DNA of 49,714 nt from Prevotella sp. S7-1-8 (GCF_000758925.1 NZ_JRNC01000051.1:1-49714), one strand, 5' to 3'; shown: positions 36,742 to 47,307, numbered from the stretch's first letter. Notes: generated by a model from the letters alone, not told the origin. Numbers and translations are program-made.

Positions 36742-37590
36742 ATGATGATATTTAGAAAAATATTCGCCGCAACATTTATTGTCACATCCATCGTGAGCTG
36801 CAAGCCCCAAGCCGCCGACACAAGCAATATAAACGACCCATTCGCAGGAGATTACAGGATGGCTGGCGACAGCACCGTCTACGGATTGGCCTGCAAGGGA
36901 AGCTCGGACGACGCCATACTGTTATTGCCCGCGGACGGAAGCGACCCCGTGAGGTATGACATTGTTTCAGCCACGCGCAAGAACAAAGTGCTGGGCAGCG
37001 TCAATACGGGCGACCGCATCGCGTTGGTGCCAAACAAGAAACGCGCGAACGTGGCCGACATGGTTATCAATCTGGATGAGCTGAGGGGCGTGTGGTGCTA
37101 CATGGTCATGCCGCGAATGCGGCAAGACGGCCACGAGCAAGAGCAGGCGCGAGGCCGCGCCAAAGACTCGATGGCCGATTCCCTGTCGCTCTCCCTGCTC
37201 GTGCCACTCGAATATGGCTTCTGGCTCAAATCGCAAGGAGAGGCTGCCAGCGTGGGCTACATACGCGAGCTGAACGCCTTGGCGGACGGAAATCCCGTGA
37301 CGTACCCAGCACTTGACTATTTCGTCAAATGGCAAATATGGAACGGAAAATTTGTCATGGCGAGCGGAAGGCCCAAATACGACAAGGACAACACGGTGGA
37401 AGGCTACACCGACATCAAGTACGACACATGTTCCATAGATTTTCTTAGCCATGACTCGCTGGCTCTCACCGACCGCAATGGCACCCGCGGCTACCACCGC
37501 AAGAAAGATGCCAGCGAGGTGAACAAGAAAGCGCAGGCCGTCGCCGCCAAGCACAAGAAAGCCGCCTTAAGAAGAAACGCCCTGCCATAA
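36742..37590 (+). CDS. Lipoprotein of unknown function
   Basis: The 282-residue product starts with a lipoprotein signal peptide; the lipobox is IVSC (Cys about 20), followed by KPQA. The mature part opens with a lipocalin-like stretch (DPFAGDYRMAGDSTVYG). A second region contains YGFWLKSQGEAASVGYIREL and DYFVKWQIWNGKFVM. It ends with an Ala/Lys-rich tail. I do not recognise a characterised family. It is probably exposed to the periplasm or the surface. It is alone on this strand between two leftward groups. Confidence 0.8.
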   Translation: MMIFRKIFAATFIVTSIVSCKPQAADTSNINDPFAGDYRMAGDSTVYGLACKGSSDDAILLLPADGSDPVRYDIVSATRKNKVLGSVNTGDRIALVPNKKRANVADMVINLDELRGVWCYMVMPRMRQDGHEQEQARGRAKDSMADSLSLSLLVPLEYGFWLKSQGEAASVGYIRELNALADGNPVTYPALDYFVKWQIWNGKFVMASGRPKYDKDNTVEGYTDIKYDTCSIDFLSHDSLALTDRNGTRGYHRKKDASEVNKKAQAVAAKHKKAALRRNALP

Positions 37591-37659
37591 GGTGCGGCGG
37601 GGCGCATGCGAAACGATGATTTGGGTGGGCGGGAAGCACCTCAATCTGTCAAGAATATA

Positions 37660-37688
37660 TCAAAAAAACAGGTGGTCCACAACCTGTT
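37660..37688 (-). terminator. Hairpin with T-run, leftward
   Basis: AACAGGT (37667-37673) pairs with ACCTGTT (37682-37688). The minus strand continues into a run of seven T residues. It could end leftward transcription from the queF unit, or act weakly in both directions. Confidence 0.5.
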
Positions 37689-38166
37689 GATTTAGCGGCA
37701 AAAACATGAATTGTTTATTTTAAAAAGACATTGGCAACATGTTTGTCTCGCGGATATTTTGCCATTGGCACTCATTGACGCCGCGTTTCGGCACTAAACG
37801 CAAGCCGTTTCGGCCTTTTTCACGCTTCGTCCAAGCCCCAATGGCGGCACGATTAAGGCCCAATGGCAAGTCGATTGGAAAACTTTTTGGGGCAGATTTC
37901 ATATTTTCAATCCCATCGCGCTGATTTACAGCGCATGAAAGAAAACTCACGTGCCTCGCTCATTTGCAGGCAACGCCTCCGCCATTTGCATACAAGTGAT
38001 TTCTGAGAGGTGTTTTGTCATGTTTTTTCCGCGTTGTTTTTTTTCAAATCCACCATCACTTGCCAGTAGGCTGTCACTCCCATCTTTTTCGCCAAACAGC
38101 GCGCGAGGCCACATGCCGAAAGCTCGCATGCGAGGGTGCGCGAAAGCCGCGCGCGTTCGGAGGCGG
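37689..38166. other. Intergenic region without a recognisable gene
   Basis: The frames here lack any recognisable product and overlap each other on both strands. I see no repeat or structured element beyond the hairpin at 37660-37688. Confidence 0.4.
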
Positions 38167-38634
38167 CTATCGCATGCCATGATTGGCAAACCTCGTCTCG
38201 GCCATACGCTCGTACTTGGTGCCCGGCCGGCCATAGTTGGCATAAGGGTAAATGCTGATGCCACCTCTCGGCGTGAACAAGCCCTCCACCTCTATATACT
38301 TGGGCGACATGAGCTTGACGAGGTCTTTCATGATGATGTTGACGCAATCCTCATGAAAATCGCCATGATTGCGAAAACTAAAAAGATACAGTTTCAGGCT
38401 CTTGCTTTCCACCATGCGTTCCGCCGGCACATAACTGATGCGTATCTCGGCAAAGTCCGGTTGCCCCGTGATGGGACAAAGCGACGTAAACTCGGGACAA
38501 TTGAACTGCACCCAATAGTCGTTTTCGGGATGCTTGTTGCTGAATGTCTCCAATACCTCGGGGGCGTAATCCATGCTGTATCGTGTCCGCGCGCCCAATG
38601 ATTTCAATCCTTCTTGCTCTCTGTTTGATGCCAT
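38167..38634 (-). CDS. queF: NADPH-dependent 7-cyano-7-deazaguanine reductase QueF
   Basis: QueF reduces preQ0 to preQ1 in queuosine synthesis. The 155 residues match the short unimodular type. The catalytic cysteine lies in [15 protein letters not shown] (about 50-64). The substrate and NADPH motif is [21 protein letters not shown], in which the Glu, the two Lys and the His are visible. The C-terminal [16 protein letters not shown] is also conserved. It starts five bases after the end of the yhhQ gene, so both form one operon, and transporter plus reductase suggest preQ0 uptake and reduction. Confidence 0.95.
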   Translation of the reverse strand: MASNREQEGLKSLGARTRYSMDYAPEVLETFSNKHPENDYWVQFNCPEFTSLCPITGQPDFAEIRISYVPAERMVESKSLKLYLFSFRNHGDFHEDCVNIIMKDLVKLMSPKYIEVEGLFTPRGGISIYPYANYGRPGTKYERMAETRFANHGMR

Positions 38635-38639
38635 AATCC

Positions 38640-39329
38640 TTACAAGCTAAATACTTTCCATACGTTATAACTCTCGTTTGTGTCGTAAACGTCCTCTCCC
38701 TCGTGCCGCTTCATCGCTCTCACGATCCGCACGGTGATGGGCAAAGCCAACACCTCGTAGCTGGTTTTGAGAACCACTTGCCACAACATGAGCCAAGGCA
38801 ACTCGCTCGCCGGAACCACGCCAGCCAAGGCCAAGGGAAAGAATATGACCGAGTCGCATGTCTCGCCGGCAACGGTGCTGAGTATGGCCCGCGCTGAAAA
38901 ACGCTTGCCTCCGTCTCGTATCTTCATACGGCTCATCACGTAAGCATTGACAAAACTGCCTATGACAAACGCCACAAACGACGCCAGCGCGATACGCGGG
39001 GCCAACCCGAAGATGGCATGGAAACCCGCCTCGTTGTTCCAATAGTCGGCGCCCGGGATGAGGTCGCAGATGGCGCCCATGGCCACGAAAAAGAAATTCA
39101 TGGCAAAGCCCGTCCAAATGAGCAATCGCGCCTTGCGAAATCCCCACACCTCGCAAACACAGTCATTAATGATATAAGATACGGGAAACACGATGAAACC
39201 ACCCGTGAGACTGATGGGGCCAACCGATATTTGCTTTGTTTCCAATACGTTTGCCGCGATGAGGCAAACACAAAAGAGTATGCTGAAAAGCATAAACAGC
39301 ACACTCACGGTCTGCTTGTTATTGTTCAT
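38640..39329 (-). CDS. Queuosine precursor transporter (YhhQ family)
   Basis: YhhQ proteins import preQ0 or preQ1 across the inner membrane. The product has six hydrophobic helices and the family-typical [13 protein letters not shown] and [18 protein letters not shown] segments. The start is placed at ATG 39329 (MNNNKQTV); an upstream in-frame start would add ten residues. Coupling to queF supports the function. No preQ1-type riboswitch is visible upstream. Confidence 0.92.
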   Translation of the reverse strand: MNNNKQTVSVLFMLFSILFCVCLIAANVLETKQISVGPISLTGGFIVFPVSYIINDCVCEVWGFRKARLLIWTGFAMNFFFVAMGAICDLIPGADYWNNEAGFHAIFGLAPRIALASFVAFVIGSFVNAYVMSRMKIRDGGKRFSARAILSTVAGETCDSVIFFPLALAGVVPASELPWLMLWQVVLKTSYEVLALPITVRIVRAMKRHEGEDVYDTNESYNVWKVFSL

Positions 39330-39504
39330 GTCTTGTTTTTTAAGAGGTTTACCAAGCACTCTATTTCGGCCGCGAAGATACGATTATATTTCCAATCGCG
39401 ACCGACAAGTATCTAAAAAAGTGTTTAGATCCCACCAATTATGGCAACAACGGGCACAAAAGATGGCACGCGGACCTTTTTTTTCGCCCATCATGGGCTA
39501 ACCG

Positions 39505-40488
39505 TCAGGCCGCTTGGCTGACGAGATAGGCCATGTAGCCCAAAAAACCGGCCGCGAGCAACGCTCCCTCCCATCGCTCAACTCGATATTTCGTGAACGA
39601 GAAGAGCCACAACACAACAATGGAAAGGAGCAGCGCGCCAAGGTCCACGCAGGTAATGCCCTGAATGTCCATGGGCGAGATAAGGCCCGTCAGGCCAAGT
39701 ATCATCAAGATGTTGAACACGTTAGAACCTAAAACATTGCCAATGGCGATGCCACTGTTGCCACGACGCGCGGCCACCACCGTGGTGGCAAGCTCCGGAA
39801 GCGACGTGCCACAGGCCACGATGGTAAGACCGATGAGCGCTTCGCTCATGCCCAAGTTGGCGGCAATGGCCGACGCGTTGTCCACAAACACATTGGAGCC
39901 CAGCACCAAACATGCCAAACCGACAACCAACAATGTCACGGACCGAGAAACGGCCATGGCACGCTTCTTGACGGAACAGCCATCAGGCCCTTGCCCAAAA
40001 TTAGCGCGCGCACCCTTTAGCGTGATGTACATGAACATGCCAAACATGGCAAGCAACAACAGCGCGTCAACGCGAGAGACGCTCGAGTCAAAGCACATAG
40101 CCAGCAACACCACCGACGAGACGATGGCAAAGGGCATGTCTTTTTTCACAGTCGCGGGCAAAATACGTATGGGACATATCATGGCCGCCACACCAACGAT
40201 GAATGCCGTATTGAAAATATTGCTTCCAACGACATTGCCAACAGCCAAATCGGGCGTGCCATTGATGGCCGACATGAGGCTCACAAAAAACTCGGGCATG
40301 GACGTTCCAATGGACACAATGGTGAGACCGATGACTATCTGGGGCACACCCACGCGCTCGGCCAAGCCCACGGCGCCATCGGTAAGGCGGTCGGCGCCCC
40401 ACAAAACGATAACGACGCCCGCCACGAACAACACAACTTGAAGCCACAATTGTGGCGCAGCGAACGTAAAGAGCGGTAACATTTGCAT
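39505..40488 (-). CDS. Calcium/sodium antiporter (YrbG/CaxA family)
   Basis: The start is taken at ATG 40488 (MQMLPLFTF), giving 327 residues and about ten transmembrane helices; the longer frame adds an unconserved 55-residue extension. The two inverted alpha repeats are complete: GTSMPEFFVSLMSAINGTPD to NVVGSNIFN, and CGTSLPELATTVVAARRGN to NVLGSNVFN. These Glu and Asn/Ser residues bind Na+ and Ca2+. It is an inner-membrane exchanger, standing alone on the minus strand. Confidence 0.9.
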   Translation of the reverse strand: MQMLPLFTFAAPQLWLQVVLFVAGVVIVLWGADRLTDGAVGLAERVGVPQIVIGLTIVSIGTSMPEFFVSLMSAINGTPDLAVGNVVGSNIFNTAFIVGVAAMICPIRILPATVKKDMPFAIVSSVVLLAMCFDSSVSRVDALLLLAMFGMFMYITLKGARANFGQGPDGCSVKKRAMAVSRSVTLLVVGLACLVLGSNVFVDNASAIAANLGMSEALIGLTIVACGTSLPELATTVVAARRGNSGIAIGNVLGSNVFNILMILGLTGLISPMDIQGITCVDLGALLLSIVVLWLFSFTKYRVERWEGALLAAGFLGYMAYLVSQAA

Positions 40489-40597
40489 AACAGGATCAAT
40501 TGATACGTTGTGCAAATGTACATAAAAAAAATGGAACTTGGGGAGCGTGCGCACAGTTAAGAGTGTTACGCATTGACAAAAAACATAAAGCACAACA

Positions 40598-40755
40598 CTC
40601 CGGTTGTTATTTACGCCGCGTAAGCAGCCAAACGGAACATCCCATTTGCGCATTCTTTATTTAACGGCGCGCTCGGGTTTCCTCTCGAGCATGTCAATAG
40701 TTCGGCGCGCGTGGTGGGCGCGCTGACCATCCGCGCGAAATAGCGTCTCCTTGGC
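40598..40755 (-). repeat. Inverted interspersed repeat, copy A
   Basis: Read on the minus strand, this is about 85 percent identical to 42912-43065 on the plus strand. The core is GCCAAGGAGACGC, then TTTCGCGCGGATGGTCA, and ends TTTGGCTGCTTACGCGGCG. One frame is open through it, ending NGMFRLAAYAA; the same codons occur in copy B. The two copies face each other across fhs. Confidence 0.75.
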
Positions 40756-41162
40756 ATGCCCATCAAAAGAAATAGCGTTTCCATGGCGTTTGTATGGATA
40801 CTTTTGTTTAATTTTGACCCATCTCCAACGCTAAACGCTGCTTTGAGGAGTTTCATATATCGGCTAATCAAGTTGGTTATCAGCATGAGCTTTATTGTTT
40901 GTTTAACCTGTAAAGTCACCAATATCAACGAGATAGCCGATTTTTCATGTTTGTTTCCTGTCACGATTTCCGTTGGCTTGGGATGAAAACTTCGCAAAAC
41001 ACAAAAAAATAACGGTCTATTGTTGTCAGTCTCATCTGAAATTTGTATCATTGCATGTGATTTTGTGGTTGCCGACTACTAAGAAGTTGAATTGCTTCTT
41101 GTTTGAAAAAAACATGTGCACCTACCATTTGGAGCATCTTTAATCTTATAAATCGACAAACA
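40756..41162. other. Upstream region of fhs
   Basis: This stretch between repeat copy A and fhs holds no convincing gene. A minus-strand frame extends into it from copy A, without a recognisable product. No folate-type riboswitch was identified. Confidence 0.4.
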
Positions 41163-42830
41163 ATGAAAACCGACAGTCAGATCGCCCACGAGGCGAAATT
41201 GTTACCCATCGAGCGCGTCGCGGAGCGCATCGACATTCCAGTGGAAGCCTTGGACCTCTATGGAAAGTATGTGGCCAAAGTGCCTTGCGCACTTATTGAC
41301 GAAGAAAAAGTGAAACGATCCAATCTCATTCTCGTAACCGCTATCACGCCACAAAAAGCCGGGGTGGGCAAAACCACGGTGAGCGTTGGTTTGGGCCTTG
41401 GCTTGAACCGTATAGGAAAGAAAGCGGTTATCGCCCTGCGAGAGCCTTCCATGGGGCCCTGTTTTGGCATGAAGGGAGGCGCGGCAGGCGGCGGTTACGC
41501 CCAAGTGGTGCCCATGGAGAAAATAAACCTGCACTTCACGGGCGATTTTCACGCGGTCACGGCGGCCAACAATCTTATCGCGGCCTTGTTGGACAATTAC
41601 GAATACCAACACCAAAAAGAAGGATTTGGCCTTAAAGAGAAAACTTGGCGACGCGTGCTCGACGTCAACGACCGCTCCCTGCGCGATGTGGTCACGGGCG
41701 TGGGTGGGCATGCCAACGGCCTGATTAGCGAGACGGGGTTCGACATTACGCCCGCTTCGGAAATCATGGCCATACTCTGTTTGGCCAAAGACGAGACCGA
41801 TCTGCGCGAGCGTATCGACAACATACTGCTTGGCACAACCCTTGACAACAAACCGTTTCGGGTACGCGACATGGGCATAGCTGGCGCCATAACAGCCATT
41901 TTGCATGAGAGTATCAATCCCAACCTTGTGCAGACCACCGAGAACACGCCTTGCTTTGTCCATGGTGGACCTTTTGCCAACATCGCACACGGCTGCAATA
42001 GCGTCATAGCCACCAAGGCAGCCATGACATTTGGCGATTACGCCATCACGGAGGCAGGCTTCGGAGCGGACCTCGGCGCGGAGAAATTTTTCGACATCAA
42101 GTGCCGAAAAGCTCACTTACAACCCAAGCTGTCTATACTCGTGGCAACTTTACAGGCGCTGAAAATGCACGGCGGCGTGGCGCAAGACAACCTTGTGGCG
42201 CCCAACGAGAGCGCGCTTGTCGATGGCTTGGCCAATATGGACAAGCACATAGAAAACCTGCATCGCTTTGGACAAACAGTCTTGGTGTGTCTCAACCAGT
42301 TTGCCACAGACACGGAGGGCGAGCTTGAAATCATGCGCGATCATTGCGAAAAACTGAATGTGCCCTTTGCCATCAATACCGCCTATACAGATGGCGGCGT
42401 TGGCGCCGAGAACTTGGCGCGTCTTGTGGTGAAGACCATTGACGAGCGACCGTCCAAACAATTACATTACGTCTACGAAGAGAACGACACCATTCATGAC
42501 AAGATTGAAAAAATAGCCAAAGACATCTATGGCGCAAAACGAGTCGTAATCAAACCATCGGCCATGCGCAAACTGCGCGCCATGGAGGGTGGAGAGTTCT
42601 GCCGTTACCCTGTCTGCATAGCCAAAACACAATACTCATTCTCTGATGACGCTAAGGCTTATGGCGTGCCGACAGGATTTGACATAACCATTCGCGACGT
42701 TGTCATCAATGCGGGCGCACGGATGATAGTGGCTATCGCGGGCGAGATTATGCGCATGCCAGGCCTGCCCAAGTCGCCGCAAGCTGAGCGCATAGACATC
42801 GGCGATGGATTTATCCAAGGACTGTCATAA
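41163..42830 (+). CDS. fhs: Formate--tetrahydrofolate ligase
   Basis: Fhs forms 10-formyl-THF from formate, ATP and THF in one-carbon metabolism. The start is ATG 41163 ([15 protein letters not shown]), 20 codons inside the open frame, giving the usual length of 555 residues. The P-loop [15 protein letters not shown] (about 60-75), [20 protein letters not shown], and [15 protein letters not shown] are the family signatures. The end, [19 protein letters not shown], is also conserved. It is monocistronic and flanked by the inverted repeat pair at 40598-40755 and 42912-43065. Confidence 0.96.
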   Translation: MKTDSQIAHEAKLLPIERVAERIDIPVEALDLYGKYVAKVPCALIDEEKVKRSNLILVTAITPQKAGVGKTTVSVGLGLGLNRIGKKAVIALREPSMGPCFGMKGGAAGGGYAQVVPMEKINLHFTGDFHAVTAANNLIAALLDNYEYQHQKEGFGLKEKTWRRVLDVNDRSLRDVVTGVGGHANGLISETGFDITPASEIMAILCLAKDETDLRERIDNILLGTTLDNKPFRVRDMGIAGAITAILHESINPNLVQTTENTPCFVHGGPFANIAHGCNSVIATKAAMTFGDYAITEAGFGADLGAEKFFDIKCRKAHLQPKLSILVATLQALKMHGGVAQDNLVAPNESALVDGLANMDKHIENLHRFGQTVLVCLNQFATDTEGELEIMRDHCEKLNVPFAINTAYTDGGVGAENLARLVVKTIDERPSKQLHYVYEENDTIHDKIEKIAKDIYGAKRVVIKPSAMRKLRAMEGGEFCRYPVCIAKTQYSFSDDAKAYGVPTGFDITIRDVVINAGARMIVAIAGEIMRMPGLPKSPQAERIDIGDGFIQGLS

Positions 42831-42911
42831 TTCGCTCGCCCCTCTTTTGGGCTTAATGCTATTATCTACCACATTTACAAGTGGCAGGCGAGATCAAGAA
42901 AGGCAGGACGC

Positions 42912-43065
42912 GCCAAGGAGACGCGATTTCGCGCGGATGGTCAACGCCCACCACGCGCGACGCGTTATTGACACGCTCGGGAGGATTCCGAGCGCGCCGT
43001 AAAATAAAGAAAGCGCAAACGAGACGTTCCGTTTGGCTGCTTACGCGGCGTAAAAAACAACAGAG
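42912..43065 (+). repeat. Inverted interspersed repeat, copy B
   Basis: The copy in direct orientation starts GCCAAGGAGACGC at 42912 and ends near GGCGTAAAAAACAACAGAG at 43065. The frame open in copy A is interrupted here by a stop, but NETFRLAAYAA remains. It lies 81 bases after the fhs stop. Confidence 0.75.
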
Positions 43066-43227
43066 TATTGAGATAAAAAAAAACTGTTAACATATTATTT
43101 CTAAAAATATAATCCATTGACAAACAAACATATTAAACCATTTTCCCTAAAGGAATAATCCAATAATAAAAAATATATATGCTTGTAGTTGCCATATTCA
43201 ATTTTATTTTTATAACACAAATTTCTT

Positions 43228-43256
43228 GCAAATAAGGTATAAAAACTTTAATTTCG
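43228..43256 (+). promoter_or_regulatory. Promoter of the C69 dipeptidase gene
   Basis: TTG (43226-43228) and TAATTTCG (43249-43256), a near match to TAnnTTTG, are separated by 20 bp. The start codon follows 27 bases later. Confidence 0.45.
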
Positions 43257-43283
43257 CTTACGATAAAACTTAAATATCATATT

Positions 43284-44723
43284 ATGAGAACAAAATTAAG
43301 CAAGATGGAGAAACTTCCATCAGAATGTACGACAATTATTGTGGGCGAGAAGATGACCGATGACGGCTCTCGTATATACGCTCGCTCAGAAGATTTCGAT
43401 GCGCTACGTTGCAAAAACTGGTTGGCTTTCGCAGACACGGAGAATGGTCCAGAAGAGTTTGTGGCTGATGACAGCCGCTTCCGCTGTCCATTGCCGAAGA
43501 GAGCTTTGGGCTATACCGCATTGCCTGATTACCAGTATCATCACGAGTGGGGCAGCGCTGGATTTAACTCTGCTGGAGTAGGCGAAAGCTCTACGGAAAC
43601 AATTTTTAGCAGCAAGAAGGCTTTGCAATTTGATCCATATGTAGAGGACGGCCTTGCCGAAAACTGCACTTACAACATCGTGCTGCCCTATATACACACC
43701 GCTCGCGAGGGAGTGGAGCGCTTGGGGGCACTCATAGAGAAGTACGGTTCTGCCGAAGGCTTTGGAATAGGTTTCATAGACGACAAGGAAACATGGTATC
43801 TTGAGAACGCATGTGGCCACCGCTGGTTGGCCTGTCGCATGCCCAAAGACAAATATTTTGTAACTGGCAACCAAAGCCGCTTTAGGAAATACGACCCCAA
43901 TGACAAGGAAAACTTCATGGCTTCGTCCGATCTCATTGAGTTTGCGGAGAAAAACGGATTGTACGATCCCGCCAAAGGCGAGTTTGATTTTCATGAGGCA
44001 TACGCCAAAGACGATATTGATGACACCACCTACAACTATCCGCGCGTATGGGGGTTGCAAGGAATGTTCTCACCCAGCATAAAAAATGACGTGACCAAAA
44101 ACACGTTCCCAGTTTTCGCCAAGGCTGACAATCCGATTGGAATAAAGGAACTTCGTCGCGCTTTCAGGTTCCATTATGACAACACCGAACACGACCCCTA
44201 CTTGCACAGCAATGGCAAAGAACCTTGGCGCCCAGTGTCTATCTTCCGCACCACGCAAACACACTTGATGCAAGTACGCACATGGTTGCCCAAAGAAATA
44301 GGTTGTATCACGTATGTGGCCAACGGAATGGCAGACCTTGGCGTGTTCCTTCCAATATATCAGGGCATTAAAAGTTTCCCAAAAGCCTATAGCGTTGGCG
44401 GTTCTTGCTGTGATGACGAGTCGGCCTATTGGCGTTTTCGCAAAGTAATGACGCTTGGCATGACAAACTATAACGCGTACGCCCCCGTAATCAAAGAAGC
44501 GTACGCGCGCCTTGAAGCCGAGAACGACCAACGACAAAAGGAGTTTGAGGCACGTTATCTTGAGATATACAAGGAAAGCCCGATGCAAGCGCAAGACATG
44601 CTTCAAAAGTTTAGCGACAGTCTGCTAAACCATGCCTTAGAAGTGGCTGACGGCTTGGTAAAGGAGCTCTTTACTCGTATGACCAAGGACATCCAGGCCG
44701 AATATCTCTTCCATGGTGCTTAA
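43284..44723 (+). CDS. Peptidase family C69 dipeptidase
   Basis: C69 enzymes are N-terminal-nucleophile dipeptidases. The 479-residue precursor has its nucleophile at Cys15 in SECTTIIVG, preceded by a short propeptide. GSRIYARSEDFD, the next conserved block, follows at once. HEWGSAGFNSAGVGESSTETI and GFIDDKETWYLENACGHRW are typical of the PepD-like branch. No signal peptide is seen, so the protein is probably cytoplasmic. Start ATG 43284; a second ATG at 43305 would leave a shorter propeptide. The gene ends at a strong terminator. Confidence 0.92.
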   Translation: MRTKLSKMEKLPSECTTIIVGEKMTDDGSRIYARSEDFDALRCKNWLAFADTENGPEEFVADDSRFRCPLPKRALGYTALPDYQYHHEWGSAGFNSAGVGESSTETIFSSKKALQFDPYVEDGLAENCTYNIVLPYIHTAREGVERLGALIEKYGSAEGFGIGFIDDKETWYLENACGHRWLACRMPKDKYFVTGNQSRFRKYDPNDKENFMASSDLIEFAEKNGLYDPAKGEFDFHEAYAKDDIDDTTYNYPRVWGLQGMFSPSIKNDVTKNTFPVFAKADNPIGIKELRRAFRFHYDNTEHDPYLHSNGKEPWRPVSIFRTTQTHLMQVRTWLPKEIGCITYVANGMADLGVFLPIYQGIKSFPKAYSVGGSCCDDESAYWRFRKVMTLGMTNYNAYAPVIKEAYARLEAENDQRQKEFEARYLEIYKESPMQAQDMLQKFSDSLLNHALEVADGLVKELFTRMTKDIQAEYLFHGA

Positions 44724-44761
44724 CACCAATCGAAGAAGTTGACATTCTTTATATCTTTAAC

Positions 44762-44810
44762 CTCAGATGGGGGACGCAATTATAACCGCGTTTCCTGTCT
44801 GAGAATTTTT
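44762..44810 (+). terminator. Rho-independent terminator after the C69 gene
   Basis: CTCAGA/TCTGAG (44762-44767 and 44798-44803) enclose an inner stem GGGGACGC/GCGTTTCC. A run of T residues follows (44806-44810). Confidence 0.8.
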
Positions 44811-45489
44811 ATTTTTTTTCAAAGTTACGTGTTTTAACGCCTGCTCCAATTTTTTAGCCAATCGCGAAAGGCATGCCACATTAGCAGCTTTGGTGTTTTT
44901 GCCTTTGATACTGCCTTTTGACTCAAAAAAAAACATGTCTATTCTCAACGAGACAAATGTTTTCAAGGTATGTAAAACCCCTGTGGATATACGTCTGGGA
45001 CTCATTCGGATATGCCAACAGGCACTCAGCAACAAATTCAACCTTTCTTACAATGCTACGCATGTTGTCTACGATTATTGTCGCGACCAGCCCCCCCACA
45101 CACATTGAGAACGCCGCGGCTTTGTCGCCTTGCCCATAAAAAGATGGCGCAAGGGTGTTTGGGGCATAAGAAAACGGCAGGATGTTAGTTCTTATGAACT
45201 TCGATGGGATGAGATGGCAGTCTATATTGAAGGTATAACTCCTAATTGCCAATGAAAAAAAATCTCAAGAGTAAATGGAATGTGAAATAGAGTTCACTGT
45301 GACTTACACGAATTAACATAATCCCTGCATTTACTTTCAAAGTCAAGATATTAAGAGAAAGGGAGAGTTGTAGTGGACAGATCGACCACTCGAGCTTGTA
45401 TTGCGAACCGGATAAAATAAAAAAAAAGACAGTGGGCTATTTATGTTCAGTTCATGTTTATATGCCGTGATCTTTTTTTGCGCTCGCCT
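44811..45489 (-). other. Region with a possible decayed gene
   Basis: On the minus strand an open frame (about 45252-44923, GQGDKAAAFSMCVGG to ENRHVFF) could continue in another frame after the poly-A run at 44925-44935 (ESKGSIKGKN to LEQALKHVTLKK). A single-base slip in that run would join them. I do not recognise the product, and the reading may be chance. Otherwise 45253-45489 contains nothing clear. Confidence 0.25.
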
Positions 45490-46389
45490 TTATCCACGTT
45501 TTTGCAATGCCTCATCCATTGTTCGCTGACCATAACGGATAAGTTCTGCCCCCTTGTCAAAATCGAACAAGCCAAAGTCGTCCATAGGCACATTGACATA
45601 CAAGTCTGGTGGGGTAAGACACATGGCTCGCTCTGTGTCGTTTTGTATCATCAACTGCATCACGCGTGTCATCACATTGATATAATTGGACGAGATTTCT
45701 GGCCTGCGAAGTCGGAATATTGATTTCGAATGATCGCCGGTCCCTGATGGCACGTTTTGGCATTGGCTTAAGAATTTAGTGTCGGGACGTTCGCATGCGC
45801 CACTCACGTTGACTGCCACAAGAAGGTCGTGTGGCTTTCGCGCCACGCAATTCAAGGGCAAAGTGTCGCGCACGCTGCCATCAACGAAGAACCTGTTGCC
45901 GTCGCAAACTGGTTTGAAAAACATGGGAATGGATATAGAAGCGCGTATGGCCCGTTTGAGATTGCCCTCCCTGAACACCACTTCGTCGCCACTCACAAGA
46001 TCGGTTGCCGAGCAACAAAACGGTATAACAAGGTCTTCGATATTGATGTCGCCAATGATTTGATCGAGCAACAACATGATGCGCTCACCATTAGTGATAT
46101 GGTCAAAGCCCGGCGAGAAACCGAAAATGCGCAACATGCGCTTGCGTGTCATGCGCTCGGCGATAGCTCTCAGCTCGTCCATCTTGCCAGCAGCGTACAA
46201 TCCGCCTACCACGGCACCCATGGATGTACCAGCTATCGAGGTGATGCGATAGCCATGCCCAACAAGCGAGTCGATGGCTCCGATGTGCGCCCAACCTTTC
46301 GCTCCGCCGCCGCTGAGCACCAAGGCCACGTCGCGCGATGGGTGGTAAGTGTTAAGAAGTCGTTTCCACTGTTGCTTGAGCCAAATCAT
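45490..46389 (-). CDS. Patatin-like phospholipase
   Basis: Patatin enzymes are Ser-Asp dyad lipid acyl hydrolases. The start is set at ATG 46389 (MIWLKQQWKRLL), as TAACTTTG at 46413-46420 (minus) leaves a short leader; the frame extends 18 codons upstream. The 299 residues carry the oxyanion loop GGGAKG (about 27-32), the nucleophile elbow GTSMG (about 54-58) and DGS (about 186-188) with the catalytic Asp. No signal peptide is seen. Its physiological substrate is unknown. Confidence 0.9.
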   Translation of the reverse strand: MIWLKQQWKRLLNTYHPSRDVALVLSGGGAKGWAHIGAIDSLVGHGYRITSIAGTSMGAVVGGLYAAGKMDELRAIAERMTRKRMLRIFGFSPGFDHITNGERIMLLLDQIIGDINIEDLVIPFCCSATDLVSGDEVVFREGNLKRAIRASISIPMFFKPVCDGNRFFVDGSVRDTLPLNCVARKPHDLLVAVNVSGACERPDTKFLSQCQNVPSGTGDHSKSIFRLRRPEISSNYINVMTRVMQLMIQNDTERAMCLTPPDLYVNVPMDDFGLFDFDKGAELIRYGQRTMDEALQKRG

Positions 46390-46412
46390 TTGAATATCCT
46401 TTGTGAACACTG

Positions 46413-46420
46413 CAAAGTTA
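46413..46420 (-). promoter_or_regulatory. -7 box of the patatin gene
   Basis: TAACTTTG on the minus strand lies 23 bases upstream of the start at 46389. Confidence 0.5.
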
Positions 46421-46536
46421 CTAAAAAATATGCCGTGAGACATGTTTTTACATCAGCTTTTGAAGGGGTGACATGACATTACTGAGAGATTTAATCATTT
46501 AGGCATAATATGGCTGTCATAAAGTTGGGCACGTCC

Positions 46537-46567
46537 TTGTAGAAACGAAATAAAATTTTTATCTTTG
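46537..46567 (+). promoter_or_regulatory. Promoter of yjbQ
   Basis: TTG (46537-46539) and TATCTTTG (46560-46567) are separated by 20 bp. The leader to the start at 46767 is about 190 bases. Confidence 0.6.
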
Positions 46568-46766
46568 CGCACAACCATAAGTTCATGCGTCGATCCAAAG
46601 TCTATGCTTGGGCGACATTGAGATGGCATGCCTTTCTATATGTGATGAGCCTAAAGACAGGCACCGCGATTACCATGGTGCTAACATGTACGTATTAGAC
46701 GGGACGAGTATGTTGCAACAAAGGCGGTTATACCGGTTTTATTACACTTTGCAGAAACAATATTAC

Positions 46767-47180
46767 ATGATGATACAACAGGTACTTTTTTCGGTTGGCC
46801 CATTTGTGCGTGGATTTCATTTGATCACGCGCGACGTGATGAGACGGTTGCCAGCATTGCCCCCAACGGGGCTACTCAACCTGTTTGTGCAGCACACAAG
46901 TTGTGCGCTGACTATTAACGAGAATTGTGATCCTGACGTGCGACATGACCTTAAAGGCATTATGGAGCGAATAGTTCCCGATGGCGACCCCAACTACCGA
47001 CACCAAAACGAGGGGCCAACGGATATGAGTGCCCACGCGAAAAGTTCGATAGTGGGGACATCTATCAATGTGCCTATCGTGGATGGACATTTGGCTTTGG
47101 GCACCTGGCAGGGGCTATATCTATGCGAGTTTAGAGAGCAGGGCGGCGCACGCCGTATTGTGGCCACCATCATGGGATGA
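46767..47180 (+). CDS. YjbQ family protein (UPF0047)
   Basis: The start is taken at ATG 46767 (MMIQQVLFSVGPF), giving the family length of about 137 residues; the frame is open upstream but that part is unconserved. Conserved blocks are GLLNLFVQHTSCALTINEN (about 36-54), DPDVRHDL, and HAKSSIVGTSINVPIVDGH (about 90-108), ending GTWQGLYLCEFR. Members have been reported to carry weak thiamine-phosphate synthase activity, but the true role is unsettled. It stands alone behind its own promoter. Confidence 0.9.
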   Translation: MMIQQVLFSVGPFVRGFHLITRDVMRRLPALPPTGLLNLFVQHTSCALTINENCDPDVRHDLKGIMERIVPDGDPNYRHQNEGPTDMSAHAKSSIVGTSINVPIVDGHLALGTWQGLYLCEFREQGGARRIVATIMG

Positions 47181-47307
47181 AAGTGGTAGTTGAGCCTGTC
47201 GTTTACCAAACGGCGTCTTGGCTATATGGGCCACCCCCGAATAGCGCGCCAAGCGGGCGGGGCCGATCACTTGAAAATCTATTTGCGATTTAAGACTATA
47301 CCTAACG

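Noticed and set aside
39330..39504. A preQ1 riboswitch upstream of the yhhQ-queF operon
   Set aside because: No preQ1 aptamer pattern can be drawn in either strand of this stretch.
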